From assembly GCA_039000515.1 (NCBI GenBank), contig JBCFYV010000218.1, positions 36,680 to 100,679 of the forward strand: a DNA stretch of 64,000 nucleotides, read 5' to 3'. Origin of the DNA: Timema cristinae. Taxonomy: Eukaryota > Arthropoda > Insecta > Phasmatodea > Timematidae. Of this stretch, positions 11,943-21,279 are shown piece after piece; the stretch's first letter is position 1, and each line of letters opens with the position of its first letter. The position numbers and the translations under genes were made by a program. The notes beneath the pieces were generated by a model. It did no database searches. It had not been told where the DNA came from and worked only from the letters and a program-made list of their open reading frames with translations.

Positions 11943-12166
11943 ACTACTTGGACCCACAGGGATTGGATGACGGACTGTCTGCCAGCGTCGCGATGTCCCC
12001 GCCGGAGGCAACCCGGGTGGACGCAAGTCCTCTGCCGTTCCCGAGGGGCCTAACCACACCCTCAGGCATCCTCTCGCCGCCTCCCCTACCGCATGAGGCA
12101 CACAGCGTCGCGGGAAATGCTCCCCGTCTGTTTGGGCAGATTTGGACGCCCTCGACCAGCTGCTAT
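11943..12166 (+). CDS. Candidate leader exon 3 upstream of PolB
   Basis: A pyrimidine tract, branch-like tgctaattaa and ATTTCAG precede 11,943. Joined in phase with exon 2 it reads DYLDPQGLDDGL and then a Pro/Ser-rich stretch, ending at a strong donor TAT|GTAAGT (12,166/12,167). The whole exon is open. It would join across a 1.2 kb intron to the Pro-rich start of the polymerase reading frame at about 13,367. The frame at that junction matches only if the acceptor is slightly further in (about 13,379) or one base has been lost. Low-complexity linkers ahead of the polymerase core occur in Polinton-type enzymes. Confidence 0.45.
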
Positions 12167-12959
12167 GTAAGTACATGCTACATGTAGCCACTAGTTTGAA
12201 AATAGTCTATGTGTATTTCTCTCTCTCTCGCGCGCGCACAAACGCCATTATATTATCCCGAGATCGAATTGTACTAGTATACACTTAATAAACTTTATTC
12301 TTCTATTTTTTTACCGACTTGTGTTAAGACATCGTAGAGAGAGAGAGAGAAACCCGACCGAGTGCCTCTCAGCCAATCTTAACAGGCTCTCTCTCTATCT
12401 TTCTCTCCCTCTTGTTTGGTTTCTTTGCTCTCAATGGCCATTTATAACCTAGAGAAATCAGCGCGAATGTCTCCAATCCGTTATTAACGGTCTAAGTTGA
12501 CCGTTTTTAGGAGCACAGTGACTATATTCCATTCACGATAGGTTTTTTTTACCTGGATGACAGTTCGAAAATCACATGTTTATGTTTTGGCTTGCCAGCA
12601 CTTGTTTCACAGTTTTGTTTAAAATGTAAAGATCTTTAATTCTTTAATTACCTGTTGTTATATATTACATTTAAAATAACGTAAACTTAAGTTTTCTCAT
12701 AATATTTCATTTCTTTTTTTGTCCGACTCGAAACAATATTTTAAACACAATTAAAAGTACTTATTTTTAATATTTGAACGTTACTGATTTTGTGTAATAT
12801 AGTGCCATTTTGCGATTATGTTGGTCAGAAGTTTTTTTGTGAAAGCGCTGTTAATATTTTTAGGGAGGAATAAAACGATAAATAAACTTAGTGTCCTACC
12901 TCAACGGATTAAAATTATAATATTAAGCGGGAATTTTTTCTTTGCTTTTTTAATTAGAG

Positions 12960-13310
12960 AGAGGTCCAGGGTTTGATTCCAAGGCATCGGCGAAAATTCG
13001 CGTTTAAGCTTTAATAGTGCTAAAATAAGTCCCGGGTTAGGTTTCCCCTGTAGATTTAGCCCTGCATGGGGATAGATTAAATGCCTTGGACTGTATTTTA
13101 CTACACACACACATTGTGAAGGATCCCTGGTTCGATTCCCTGTATGTTTAACAGTCATGAACTGTGTATTTATTAAACATATCTGAAAGGGCCGGGTTCG
13201 ATTCCCTGCAAATTCAGCCCTTCATAGCAATAGATTAACACCCATGGACGGTGTATGTATTACACTCTTGCGAAGGGGCCGGGTTCGATTCCTTGTAGAT
13301 TTAACCCTTC
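12960..13310 (+). repeat. Tandem repeats carrying tRNA B-box-like motifs
   Basis: Inside the putative intron, GGTTCGATTCC occurs at 13,129-13,139, 13,195-13,205 and 13,282-13,292, with a variant GGTTTGATTCC at 12,970. Each is followed by related sequence such as cccttcatag and agattaa. GGTTCGANTCC is the RNA polymerase III B-box of tRNA genes. No full tRNA cloverleaf was found, so these are probably tRNA-derived repeat units. Confidence 0.55.
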
Positions 13311-13366
13311 ATAGAGTTAGATTAACTTACATGTTATATTTTATTGCGTGTGTGTATGTGTTATAG

Positions 13367-13975
13367 GGCAACTGGAGGAAGGAAATTGCAACACCATCCC
13401 CCTCACGCCACCACCAGCTATGGGACCCCTCCACCCAGACGTACCCGCAGCGCCCCAGCGCCCGGGAGACGGGGTTCGAGCCCCGGTTGCGGCGCGGCAG
13501 ACAGGGAGCGTGGAGGCGGCTACTGTAGGACCATCTTCAGCCCCACAACCAGGAATTAGGGGCCCGGTAAATCAGGTAGGTGGAACATTGCAAAATGGCG
13601 TCCCTATCCTCATCGTTGAAGAGAGGATTAAACAATTGAGGCATTTCTTTTATACTGGTAGAGAAATTACTGTACATCTTGGTGCACCAGCAAGCGATCG
13701 TGACGCATTAAGCTGGCTTGAAGAACAAATTACTAATTTGCTCCATCAGCTGCAGGACCACGGCGTTAGCGCCGATGACCACGTAGGCTTACTTTTGAGT
13801 AGCACTGACTCTACGATGAGCCCTGTGTATGTCTCATTTAGGCGAGCAGACCAGATAGACGCTAGAGCAGTGCTTGATAACGTAAGTCGTGTGTTGCAGA
13901 GTAATACTTTGTTTTTAAGTACAGCACCCCTGTACGTTAAACTCTGCCACTTTAAGGAACCTCGCGGGAGTGCAC
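13367..13975 (+). pseudogene. polB: PolB fragment 1: N-terminal region
   Basis: The frame is open from a splice-acceptor-like TTATAG at 13,361-13,366 (a GTG at 13,348 is only an open-frame artefact). It first encodes a Pro/Ala-rich linker (about 65 residues), then a folded-looking domain with DHVGLLLSSTDSTMSPVYVS and then FRRADQIDARAVLD and VLQSN. This pattern is familiar from the N-terminal domain of Polinton/adintovirus protein-primed polymerases, ahead of the exonuclease. A frameshift near 13,970 ends it in a PRGS motif. Confidence 0.65.
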
Positions 13976-14203
13976 GTTATTGTGATAAACTCTCTTCCAT
14001 CTAGCACATATATCCATAGAAACCAAGGGATCATTATGATTCAAAATGGCGACACACTTTGCCTAGCCCGTGCATTGGTTGTCGCCAAAGCTATATGTGA
14101 CAATAAAAAAGAACCAGGATGCATGGACATGAACACCTTTAGACAAATCAAAAAGGGCCGTAATATTCAAAAATACAAAGCAGAAGATCTATGCCGGATG
14201 CCC
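13970..14203 (+). pseudogene. polB: PolB fragment 2: N-terminal region, shifted frame
   Basis: This continues the same domain in another frame: IIMIQNGDTLCLARALVVAK, then NIQKYKAEDLCRMP. The continuity in spacing and style with the pieces on both sides shows one gene broken by small indels. The frame is lost again near 14,200. Confidence 0.6.
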
Positions 14204-16075
14204 GTGTGAATCTTTTGAAAGTGGTGGGCTCACTGAACTGAAACAATTTCAAACATACCTCTCCAAATGCAAAATCACGGTGTTTCGGGAACGTAGAGGG
14301 AGACAGGTCCTATATGAGGGGCCTTCTCCCTCCGAACATTCCTTTAAGGGCTACCTTGATTTGTATTTTCACGACGACAAGCAAAACCATTTTGATCTCA
14401 TAACATCCTTGACAGCCGCATTTAAGTGCTCGTGCTTTTGCCGCGAATGCCGTGTGCCATTTGGTCATAAGAATGCGCACAAGTGTGAATCCGCGTGCAA
14501 AAAGTGCCACGCTAAAGCGGCTTGTAGTGGAGGCCTAACTGTGCTCTGTAAAGACTGCGGGCATTGGTACACAAACCAGACGTGCTTTGATAACCATAAA
14601 CGTCCCGGTTTTTACAGAGGTCACAGCTCGGTCTGTGATGTCAAAAAGGTTTGTGAGGTATGCGGGCAATTTTTCAGTTTGGAAAAATCAAATTATTCAC
14701 ATAGGTGTTATGAGACTTTTTGTAGAGTATGCGAGACCCATCGTCCTTTTGGTCATTTCTGTTATATGAAGCAGGCCCCATCAAAGCCGGTATTTGAAAA
14801 GAGCAATTTCATGTTTGTATTCTATGATTTTGAATGCAGACAAGAAACGCCTCTTCAAGGTGCGGCCGGCACGTACTTGCACGAACCTAACCTCTGTGTC
14901 GTGCAGTCGTGTTATAAGGCCTGCGTACATATAGATGCAAATGACTATCATTGCACCGACTGCGGGGGCGATAGGACTCGCATATTCAAGGGTGATACCA
15001 CGATGGCCCAATTTTTTAAATTTATAGAACAAATTAAAGCTTCAAAATTTAAGGATATCACCCTCCTCGGCCATAACGCGAAATACTATGATGGAAATTT
15101 TATTTTAAAGTATATGATGGAGGTTAAAAAATGTACTCCGGAACTTATAATGAAGGATGGGAAAATCATGTTTATGCGTTACCGTCCGCACCACTTTATT
15201 GACTCGCTGAACTTTCTCCCAATGTCGCTGTCCAAATTGCCCAAAACTTTTGGACTGGACGAGTCTTTGGCTAAGGGACATTTCCCCACTTTTTTCAATA
15301 AAAAAGAAAACGTGGTGTATAGGGGTCCCTTGCCGCCAAAGGAGGACTACGGCATAGGGGAGATATCAATTGAGGGAAAGGAGCACTTTGAGAAGTGGTA
15401 TGACGCGTTGGTCAAAGAAAATTATGTCTTTGATTTTAAACGCGAGTTGGAACTGTATTGTGTGAAAGATGTAGAGATCCTACGGAAGGCCTGCCTGAAG
15501 TTTAGAGAGATGCTCATGGATAAAGCAAAGGTGGAACCTTTCAGAGAGGCGTGTACGATAGCTGGAGTGTCCATGTTGGTTTACCGCCGAAGTCATCTTA
15601 AGGAGAATACTATCGGTATTATCCCTAACGGTGGCTATCGGTGCGCAGACCAACAGTCGCACGTCGCTGTACAATGGCTCTGCTGGGAGGCCCATCAGCG
15701 TGGTGTCTCTATTCTTCATGCGGGTAACGGCCGTGAGGAATATGTGTTAGGACGCCGTGTAGACGGTGTTGTTAAAGCAGGAGATACCACCACCGTCTTC
15801 CAGTTCTGGGGCTGTTATTGGCACGGGTGCCCTCTCTGCTACTCTGATAGGGCCACCCCTGTCAAAAATAGTCCCCACGAGACCATGGAGACGCGTTATG
15901 AAGCGACCATGGCTTGTTTGGAAAAGTTTAAAAATGCCGGCTACACGGTCGTAGAGATGTGGGAGTGTATGTTTAATGCGATGAAACGCACTGACAAGGA
16001 CTTGCAGCAATTTGTACTCCTGCACGAGGTGTATACCAAGGAGCCTCTCAGCCCAAGGGATGCATTTTTGGCGGG
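14203..16075 (+). pseudogene. polB: PolB fragment 3: zinc-finger region and 3'-5' exonuclease
   Basis: The largest open piece (open to 16,235, but the true frame is left near 16,075). A Cys/His-rich region lies at about 14,425-14,770, with CRECRVPFGH, CKKCHAKAACSG, CEVCG and CRVCETHRPFGH. The exonuclease follows. Exo I is YDFEC (about 14,823-14,837), Exo II is GHNAKYYDGNF (about 15,069-15,101) and Exo III is YCVKDVEIL (about 15,456-15,482), with the acidic residues kept. FWGCYWHGCPLCY near 15,806 is the conserved HGC..C element of the DNA_pol_B_2 family. In the family this enzyme copies linear viral or transposon DNA from a protein primer. The reading start is an arbitrary GTG at 14,280 when taken alone. 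Confidence 0.85.
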
Positions 16076-16955
16076 CGTACAAATTGTATCAAGCTCTTCC
16101 ATGAAGCAGACCTTTCTTGTGGAGAGAAGATCAAGTACTTGGATGTGTGTTCGTTGTATCCATACGTTTGCAAGTACAAAAAATACCCAGTCGGCCACCC
16201 CAAAATTCACTTGGAACCAAATTGTCCGTCTATAGATCAAGTAGAAGGTATAGCCAAAGTTACAGTGACGCCTCCGCGAGATTTATTCCTGCCCGTATTG
16301 CCTACACGGATGCACGACAAACTAATGTTCATCTTGTGCAGGAAACGTGAGGAAGAGAAAAACCCTGGCACGTGTCAGCACAACGACAAAAAAGATTGCT
16401 GGTTGACAGGCGTCTGGGTGATTGACGAGATCCGGAAAGCCGTTGAGAAATGCTACACCGTTGAAGCAGTACACGAAGTGTGGGAGTACAATGTATCTGT
16501 TTACTACCGTCAGAGGCGTTCTGGCGACCTGTTTCACGGGTACATTGATACTTTTTTGAAAATTAAACAAGAAGCCAGTGGATGGCCAGAGTGGTGTACC
16601 TCACAGGAGGAAAAGTTAGCTTACATTCAAAATTATGAGAAAAGGGAAGGGGTAAAACTCGATTTCGGCTCTGTTTGTAAAAACCCTGGTCTCCGCACTC
16701 TGGCTAAACTTTTTTTAAATTCACTATGGGGAAAGTTTGGGCAAAGACCCGATTTACCACACGTAGCCGTTGTCAACGACTATCAGGGAATCCACAAGTA
16801 CCTGACGGATCCGTACATCACCGTGGACAGCGTCATTGATGTAAATGATGAGGTAATGTTCCTCAATTACAAGTATGCGCGTGACGCGTTGCGCCATAAC
16901 CCTAACACGAGTGTGGCGGTGGCGTGCTACACGGCTGCTATGGCTAGCCATACAC
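16075..16955 (+). pseudogene. polB: PolB fragment 4: palm motifs A and B
   Basis: After a frameshift near 16,075 the palm continues. Motif A is DVCSLYPY (D at 16,142), a divalent-metal site. Motif B is LAKLFLNSLWGKF (about 16,700-16,738), where the usual NSxYG has tryptophan for tyrosine. The intervening segment with Cys pairs and an EKREG stretch fits the protein-primed family insertions. The frame is lost near 16,955, between motifs B and C. Confidence 0.85.
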
Positions 16956-17459
16956 TTATACAGCATCCTTGAACAATTGGGGGACCGCGTTTTATATCAT
17001 GATGCAGATAGCGTTCTATTTACCGAACGCCCCGGCGATTGGAGTCCACCGACCGGAAACTTTTTAGGTGACCTCACTGATGAACTTCAGGATTACGGCC
17101 CGGGAAGCTATATTAGCGCATTTGTAACTGGTGGTCCCAAGAATTACGCGCATCGAGTTTGTGTTGTTGGTGATCCTGCCAAAACAAAAACGGTGTGCAA
17201 GGTTCGCGGGATCACCATAAACTATGGCAACTGGAACGAAGTTAATTTTGAAGTTTTGAAAGCTATGGTCACAGAACAGGCTGCGGAAAGATACATACAG
17301 ATACCGCACAAAATTGTAAGAAAAGGTCTTGCGACTGTATGTACCGTTTCGCAGACTAAAGTCTACCGGTCCGTGTACACCAAACGTCGGATAACCGATG
17401 ATTTTAATACGTTGCCGTTTGGGTATCAGAGTCCTTGTAAACGCCCTCGCCACGAATAA
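16950..17459 (+). pseudogene. polB: PolB fragment 5: motif C and thumb
   Basis: The frame at 16,950-17,459 reads ILEQLGDRVLYHDADSVLF, which is motif C with YHDADS instead of YxDTDS. Both aspartates remain. A GPKNYA segment and a KGL region (thumb-side motifs of family B polymerases) follow, and the protein ends SPCKRPRHE. The stop TAA at 17,457-17,459 lies inside AATAAA. As a family B enzyme the gene would be about 1,200-1,300 codons across 13,367-17,459; four frameshifts leave it non-functional unless some are assembly errors. Confidence 0.85.
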
Positions 17460-17460
17460 A
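17455..17460 (+). terminator. Polyadenylation signal overlapping the PolB stop codon
   Basis: AATAAA contains the TAA stop of PolB. A T-rich region follows from 17,491, suited to cleavage and polyadenylation. Confidence 0.6.
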
Positions 17461-18300
17461 AGGTGATCATTTAGACGGGCTGAATAATCCTCTTTTTTTT
17501 CTTTCACTCTAGACAGTTCCACTGACATACCATTTTTCAAAGATTTGAAAACATTTTTCACATTTTTTTCTGCCCGAAAACAAGCATATTTTTTTATGCA
17601 CCCGGGTTACTTTTTTTATATATTTTTTATTTGCCAGTACAGTCTTCCGCCTACCTGATTTTTTCTAGTCAATTAGTTGTTTATATATATATTAATTCTA
17701 GTCAACTGTTTGTATATATTTATTTCAAATCTAATAAACAGATTGTATATATATATATTTATTACCTTTCTAGTCAAATATAATAAAATGATTGCATATA
17801 TTTATCATATTTAGTACCGAGGCCACTATTCCCCATATTTTGTAAATATTCACTGTGTGTAAATAAATATTGTAAATGTTCCTATTAATTAAAAATAATA
17901 TGATTTTTTTTGTAAAAGTTGCAGACATTAAATTTCTTGTTGCATTTTATGTGACTGCTTTATTTAGTGTAAATGTTATATATAGTTTCATATTTAAAAC
18001 TATACAACATATTAATTTAAAAGAATTTCAAAATCCTCATAAGTGATTTTTTTTGTAAAAGTGTTTTGGGAATAAATATTATAAAACTGTTATGCTTCTG
18101 TTTTAACGTCTACACCCACACCTCCCTCCTATCCTATAAATACAAGCTCATATAGCTTATAAGCTCAGGCTCAAACAATATAGCATATGCCCTCAGGATT
18201 TAAAAAAATATGACGCTCATATTATCATACAGAAAATTGGGCAGTTTACAGGCTCTTTCTGTGGCAACAAAGCTGCCGCCTCCTTCAGGTCTTTGATTCT
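17461..18300. other. AT-rich 3' flank of PolB
   Basis: No gene. The first ~230 bases (to about 17,690) recur at 23,240-23,460, marking a second relic of this element. The rest is AT-rich with several AATAAA/TTTATT sites. Confidence 0.6.
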
Positions 18301-18309
18301 TCAACCAAC

Positions 18310-18545
18310 TTATTTTATTGACGATCGGCAATTGATTAATTTCAAACATTCATAACAACAGCAATAGGTCTTTTGACAAAGACATCTACCAGCTAGAAAA
18401 TGAGTAGAAGTCAATTTTTTTTGTTAGTTTTTTATTGACAATCAGCAATTGGTTAATTTAAAACATTCACAACAAGCAGCAATATTATTTAGGTCTTTTG
18501 ACCAATACATATAAAAGGCATCTACCATATAGAAAATGAGTAAGA
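18310..18545. repeat. ~117-bp tandem duplication covering the 3' end of a gene
   Basis: Two copies, about 18,315-18,415 and 18,432-18,545, share attgacaatcagcaattg-type sequence, aggtcttttgac, catctacca and agaaaatgagta. The duplicated part includes the last codons and stop of the minus-strand gene at 18,522. A minus-strand AATAAA lies at 18,431-18,436 within the array. Confidence 0.7.
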
Positions 18546-18896
18546 GTCACCTCCAAAATAATTCAAGACACGTTGAGAGGCGCTAGAGTGTATATTGAAA
18601 ATGTCTCCACAGTTTTTACTTGGCAATCTTACTCTTCCAACAAACTCAAGCACAATAACATTAGTTTCGGGCTCTTCCGAAAGCACAACATTATAACTTT
18701 TGTTTTTCTCAAGTTCGTTTAAGCACTTGACACGATTGTATTCCTCTTTCTCGATCAGGTCTAACGCACTGCATAATACCTCCTCGTCCCAACAGGTATC
18801 CTGTTGAGCATAATTTGGAGGTGTTTGCTGACATTGAATTTTGTGCCGAATAAGATTGGAGAGCTTTGCGTAGGATCCGTGGCATTTAAACGGCAT
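18522..18896 (-). CDS. Unrecognised small protein with C2H2-like N-terminus
   Basis: I place the start at 18,896 (124 residues); the frame stays open to an upstream ATG at 18,932. The protein begins MPFKCHGSYAKLSNLIRHKI and has a Cys two residues later. This resembles a C2H2/C2HC zinc finger (NLxRH helix) lacking its second cysteine. The rest is acidic and Asn/Glu-rich, with a conserved-looking VIVLEFVGRVRLP segment. It lies on the strand opposite PolB and converges on it, as accessory genes do in Polinton-like elements. A role in DNA binding is only suggested. It ends in the duplicated block, with AATAAA 86 bases downstream. Confidence 0.5.
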   Translation of the reverse strand: MPFKCHGSYAKLSNLIRHKIQCQQTPPNYAQQDTCWDEEVLCSALDLIEKEEYNRVKCLNELEKNKSYNVVLSEEPETNVIVLEFVGRVRLPSKNCGDIFNIHSSASQRVLNYFGGDSYSFSIW

Positions 18897-18998
18897 AATG
18901 TCAATTGGAGATGCAGCAAAAGAAATAAACACTCACAAACGCTAAGGTTTTTTTTTCAAAATGTCACCGCTAGCTCCGATTACAGCAGCAGAGTACGT

Positions 18999-19749
18999 CT
19001 AGTTTATTAATTCACTTTTAAACATCACACTTTGTCCTCCAAGATATATCATACAGCGTGCTTTAGATTTAAAGCGCTTACAATCCAAATAATAGATTGA
19101 CTTTGGAAGGAAAACTTTACCGAAACTGCCCAGACTGAGTATGTAGTCGGCGGGCGTTTCACCTATAATTTTAACGTTTGAATAATTTCTGTAAATTGTT
19201 AAATCCTCGAGATTTACAGGTTCTTCGGACTTTACCTCCGGTGATGGCGGGCACGTAGGTGAGTGGTAGACATACGACTCTGACTGTGGATACGCCAGTG
19301 AATCTGACGCAGGTGACTCTACTGACCGGTAGACAGACGACTCTGGTGGCGGGTTCTCTGAGGCTGGGTACGCCTGTGACTCTGGGGCGGTGTTCGCCTG
19401 TGTCTCGGGGGGGCGGCGACGGCAGTGTCGTGTGGTGCTGTGGTCGGAAGGGCGACGATGGTGGTGGTCGTGGCAACACAGCTACCACGTCCCCCTTGCG
19501 GTAGATGTAAACGGCGCACGTCATATCACACATGTATGTCGCTTCGATTCTCTCATAGAGTAGTACTTCCATCGCTCTTATCGTGTGACAGGTCGAGTCG
19601 CAAAACTCGATATAGCCTCGCTCCTCTATTTTGTAAATTACCTGTCTATCACTCACCGCCACACTCTGAACATTCTCCCCCGTCATATAGGCACACCCCT
19701 CAATCGTATGACCAACAAACATTAAATTAATATAGCCTGTTCCAAGCAT
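18999..19749 (-). CDS. Unrecognised two-part protein, frame broken at a C run
   Basis: ATG at 19,749 opens MLGTGYINLMFVGHTIEG and an N-terminal domain of about 100 residues. At the run of seven C (plus strand g's at about 19,408-19,415) the original frame turns into low-quality Arg/Pro sequence. The +1 frame instead reads a Ser/Pro/Glu-rich linker with repeated PESQAYP-, SDSLAYPQSES- and PPSPEVKSEEP-like units. It then gives a C-terminal domain with ETPADYILSLGSFGKVFLPK and stops at 18,999-19,001. With six C instead of seven the gene is one open frame of about 250 codons. The GKVFLP motif recalls CVFLP in the neighbouring gene. The start is 53 bases past that gene's stop. Confidence 0.5.
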
Positions 19750-19802
19750 GGTGAACGTTCCGTACTAACCGCACCACCGCCCGTTGGTAACTGCACCACC
19801 GC

Positions 19803-20093
19803 TTAAACGCGTTCAAAGTTCACAATAGTAGGTGAACCGGGTTTTACTCCGGTGCAGGTAAATACCAGTTTTTCTTTATTTATCTCACACACGTCTTCAT
19901 CTGTAAGAGTACCAAAACGACAGGGTAGAAATACACAAAATTCGCCGTCTAGATAGGCTATTAGGCGTCTCCCGAATTTTGTATTGATGGCTTTTATTTT
20001 ATCCACCGAGTACTTTTGATCTACGGCTAGATCACACAATTTTATGGTCTGCACCACGTCGACAATATTTACCAGCTGCTGTAACTTGTCCAT
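19803..20093 (-). CDS. Small TKFG/VFLP-type protein, possible ssDNA-binding role
   Basis: 96 residues starting MDKLQQLVNIVD. Key motifs are INTKFGRR (about residues 36-43) and CVFLPCRFGTLTDEDV (from about residue 53), then INKEKLVFTCTG and a hydrophobic C-terminus. From memory, many small proteins in animal mobile elements and virus-like insertions share this pattern: TKxGxR, a beta strand, VFLPxRF, an acidic helix, then an xYxG strand near the end. It suggests a small beta-rich nucleic-acid-binding fold. That function is inferred, not shown. A TATA-like TATATTTATAAA on the minus strand lies just upstream. The gene leads the minus-strand cluster, read from the right TIR toward PolB. Confidence 0.6.
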   Translation of the reverse strand: MDKLQQLVNIVDVVQTIKLCDLAVDQKYSVDKIKAINTKFGRRLIAYLDGEFCVFLPCRFGTLTDEDVCEINKEKLVFTCTGVKPGSPTIVNFERV

Positions 20094-20113
20094 CTTACCT
20101 AGCTCTACAAACG

Positions 20114-20125
20114 TTTATAAATATA
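20114..20125 (-). promoter_or_regulatory. TATA box for the minus-strand gene cluster
   Basis: The plus-strand sequence tttataaatata reads TATATTTATAAA on the minus strand and lies 21-32 bases upstream of the ATG at 20,093. The short gap implies a very short 5' leader. Confidence 0.5.
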
Positions 20126-20149
20126 CAACCAGGTGGGGGGTGCCCCTCT

Positions 20150-20565
20150 TTATACCCTCCCTCCCTCGTTCGACGTCTCACGATATATTCTTGTCCTGAC
20201 TTGTCTGCCCGCCAACCTGACGCCACGATGACCTAAATATATATTCTTGTCTCAACTCGTCTTGTCGAGCCAGGGAAAAATCCGTTGCCCGGGGCAATGA
20301 CTATTCTTGTCTCAACTTGTTTTGAAGACACGCAAACCAGGCGCCGGGGGTTGCGACATAACACGCAATCTAAAAAAAACCCATGTTGTCCTGTCCATGC
20401 CGGATACACACATCCGTGCGTTGTGAAAGACGATACCAAACAAACAATTTGAGTAGACTTTTGTACCGGGATAGCGGCCCCTAACCGAGGATTTGGTGGC
20501 CCTTGATTGTGCATATGCCAGCTAGAGTTGCGACATAACACGCAATGGAAAAAACCCTATGTTGT
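20150..20565. repeat. Sub-repeats inside the right TIR
   Basis: Copies of tatattcttgtcctgacttgtctg and of gcgacataacacgcaat recur between 20,170 and 20,600. The first is also part of the TIR proper. No gene is supported. Confidence 0.55.
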
Positions 20566-21253
20566 CGAGGTCACGATATATTCTTGTCCTGACTTGTCTG
20601 TCCGCCAACCTGGTGCCAGGAGGGGAAAGGGTTGAACACACCTGATATTCTTGTCTCAACACGTCTCTAAGCAAGAATCAACTGGTTTGCAGCCTGTATG
20701 GGGGAGGGGGGGGGGGAAAACCAACAGCGGAGTGAAGGAGAAAGTTGGCATTACACGACTGAAGCTCGATAGAGAAGGGTCGCAGCACCTCGGCAGCCAT
20801 GAATAAAAACTCCGACACCCCCCATCCTACCTTTGATAGAGAAAGGTCTCCAGCCATGGCGTGAGGAACGCCCAACTCCAACCAACAAGGCCGCCGTGAC
20901 ACTCCTAATTAACAATAATTATTTACCAATTAAGCAAGAACCAACAAGGCCACCATGACACTCCTAATTAATAATAATTATTCACCAACATGTACGTGGT
21001 TGGACGGCTGGAGGGGGGAGGGCTCAGCCAATCAGAGGAAAGTAGGTCAGGGATGGGGGAAAATAACAGGCAATCAGAGGAAAGTAGGTCAGGGGGTGGG
21101 GGAAAAATAACAGCTAATCAGAGGAAAGTAGGTCAGTGGTGGGGGAAGGAGAAAGTATGTCAGCGGGGGGTGGGGGCGGGTGGAGGGGGAAGAGAAGGGG
21201 GTAGGAGGGGGGCAAAGTTCAAGGTCAAATCGGAACAGGTCATCAATAACACT
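20566..21253 (-). repeat. Right terminal inverted repeat of the PolB element
   Basis: Reverse complement of 7,480-8,250, ending CAATAACACT. It contains the mirrored spliced reading frame, the gtgacactcctaatta block in two tandem copies, and the CCAAT array with ccaatcagaggaaagtagg. Confidence 0.85.
20667..20857 (-). CDS. TIR-encoded small spliced reading frame, right copy
   Basis: ATG at 20,857 opens MAGDLSLSK, with the donor after 20,831. The acceptor CATACAG precedes 20,693, followed by AANQLILA and a stop ending at 20,667. Donor, pyrimidine tract and acceptor are all kept relative to the left copy. Unspliced, the frame is different from the left copy because of C-run length. Confidence 0.4.
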
Positions 21254-21279
21254 ACTTCCGTCTAAAGGGATCCAACAGA

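Larger units (their letters stand above)
7480..21253 (+). mobile_element. Polinton/Maverick-like (adintovirus-like) element with long TIRs
   Basis: The element starts AGTGTTATTG and ends CAATAACACT, its exact inverse, and the match continues inward for about 0.7 kb with small indels. Inside are a protein-primed family B DNA polymerase gene on the plus strand and three minus-strand genes, a gene set and layout seen in Polintons and adintoviruses. Polintons typically begin AG, as here, but the usual 6-bp target duplication is not visible (ggcact on the left, acttcc on the right). No integrase, adenovirus-type protease, FtsK/HerA ATPase or double jelly-roll capsid gene is recognisable. The 8,300-11,450 interval where they might lie holds AT-rich DNA and host SINE fragments. 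The polymerase is frameshifted at least four times, so this is a decayed genomic copy. Confidence 0.75.

Noticed and set aside
14310..16240. Minus-strand frames up to 111 codons inside PolB
   Set aside because: Shadows of the polymerase frame, which carries all the conserved motifs.
7474..21259. A 6-bp target duplication for the PolB element
   Set aside because: Flanks ggcact and acttcc do not match at any tested offset.
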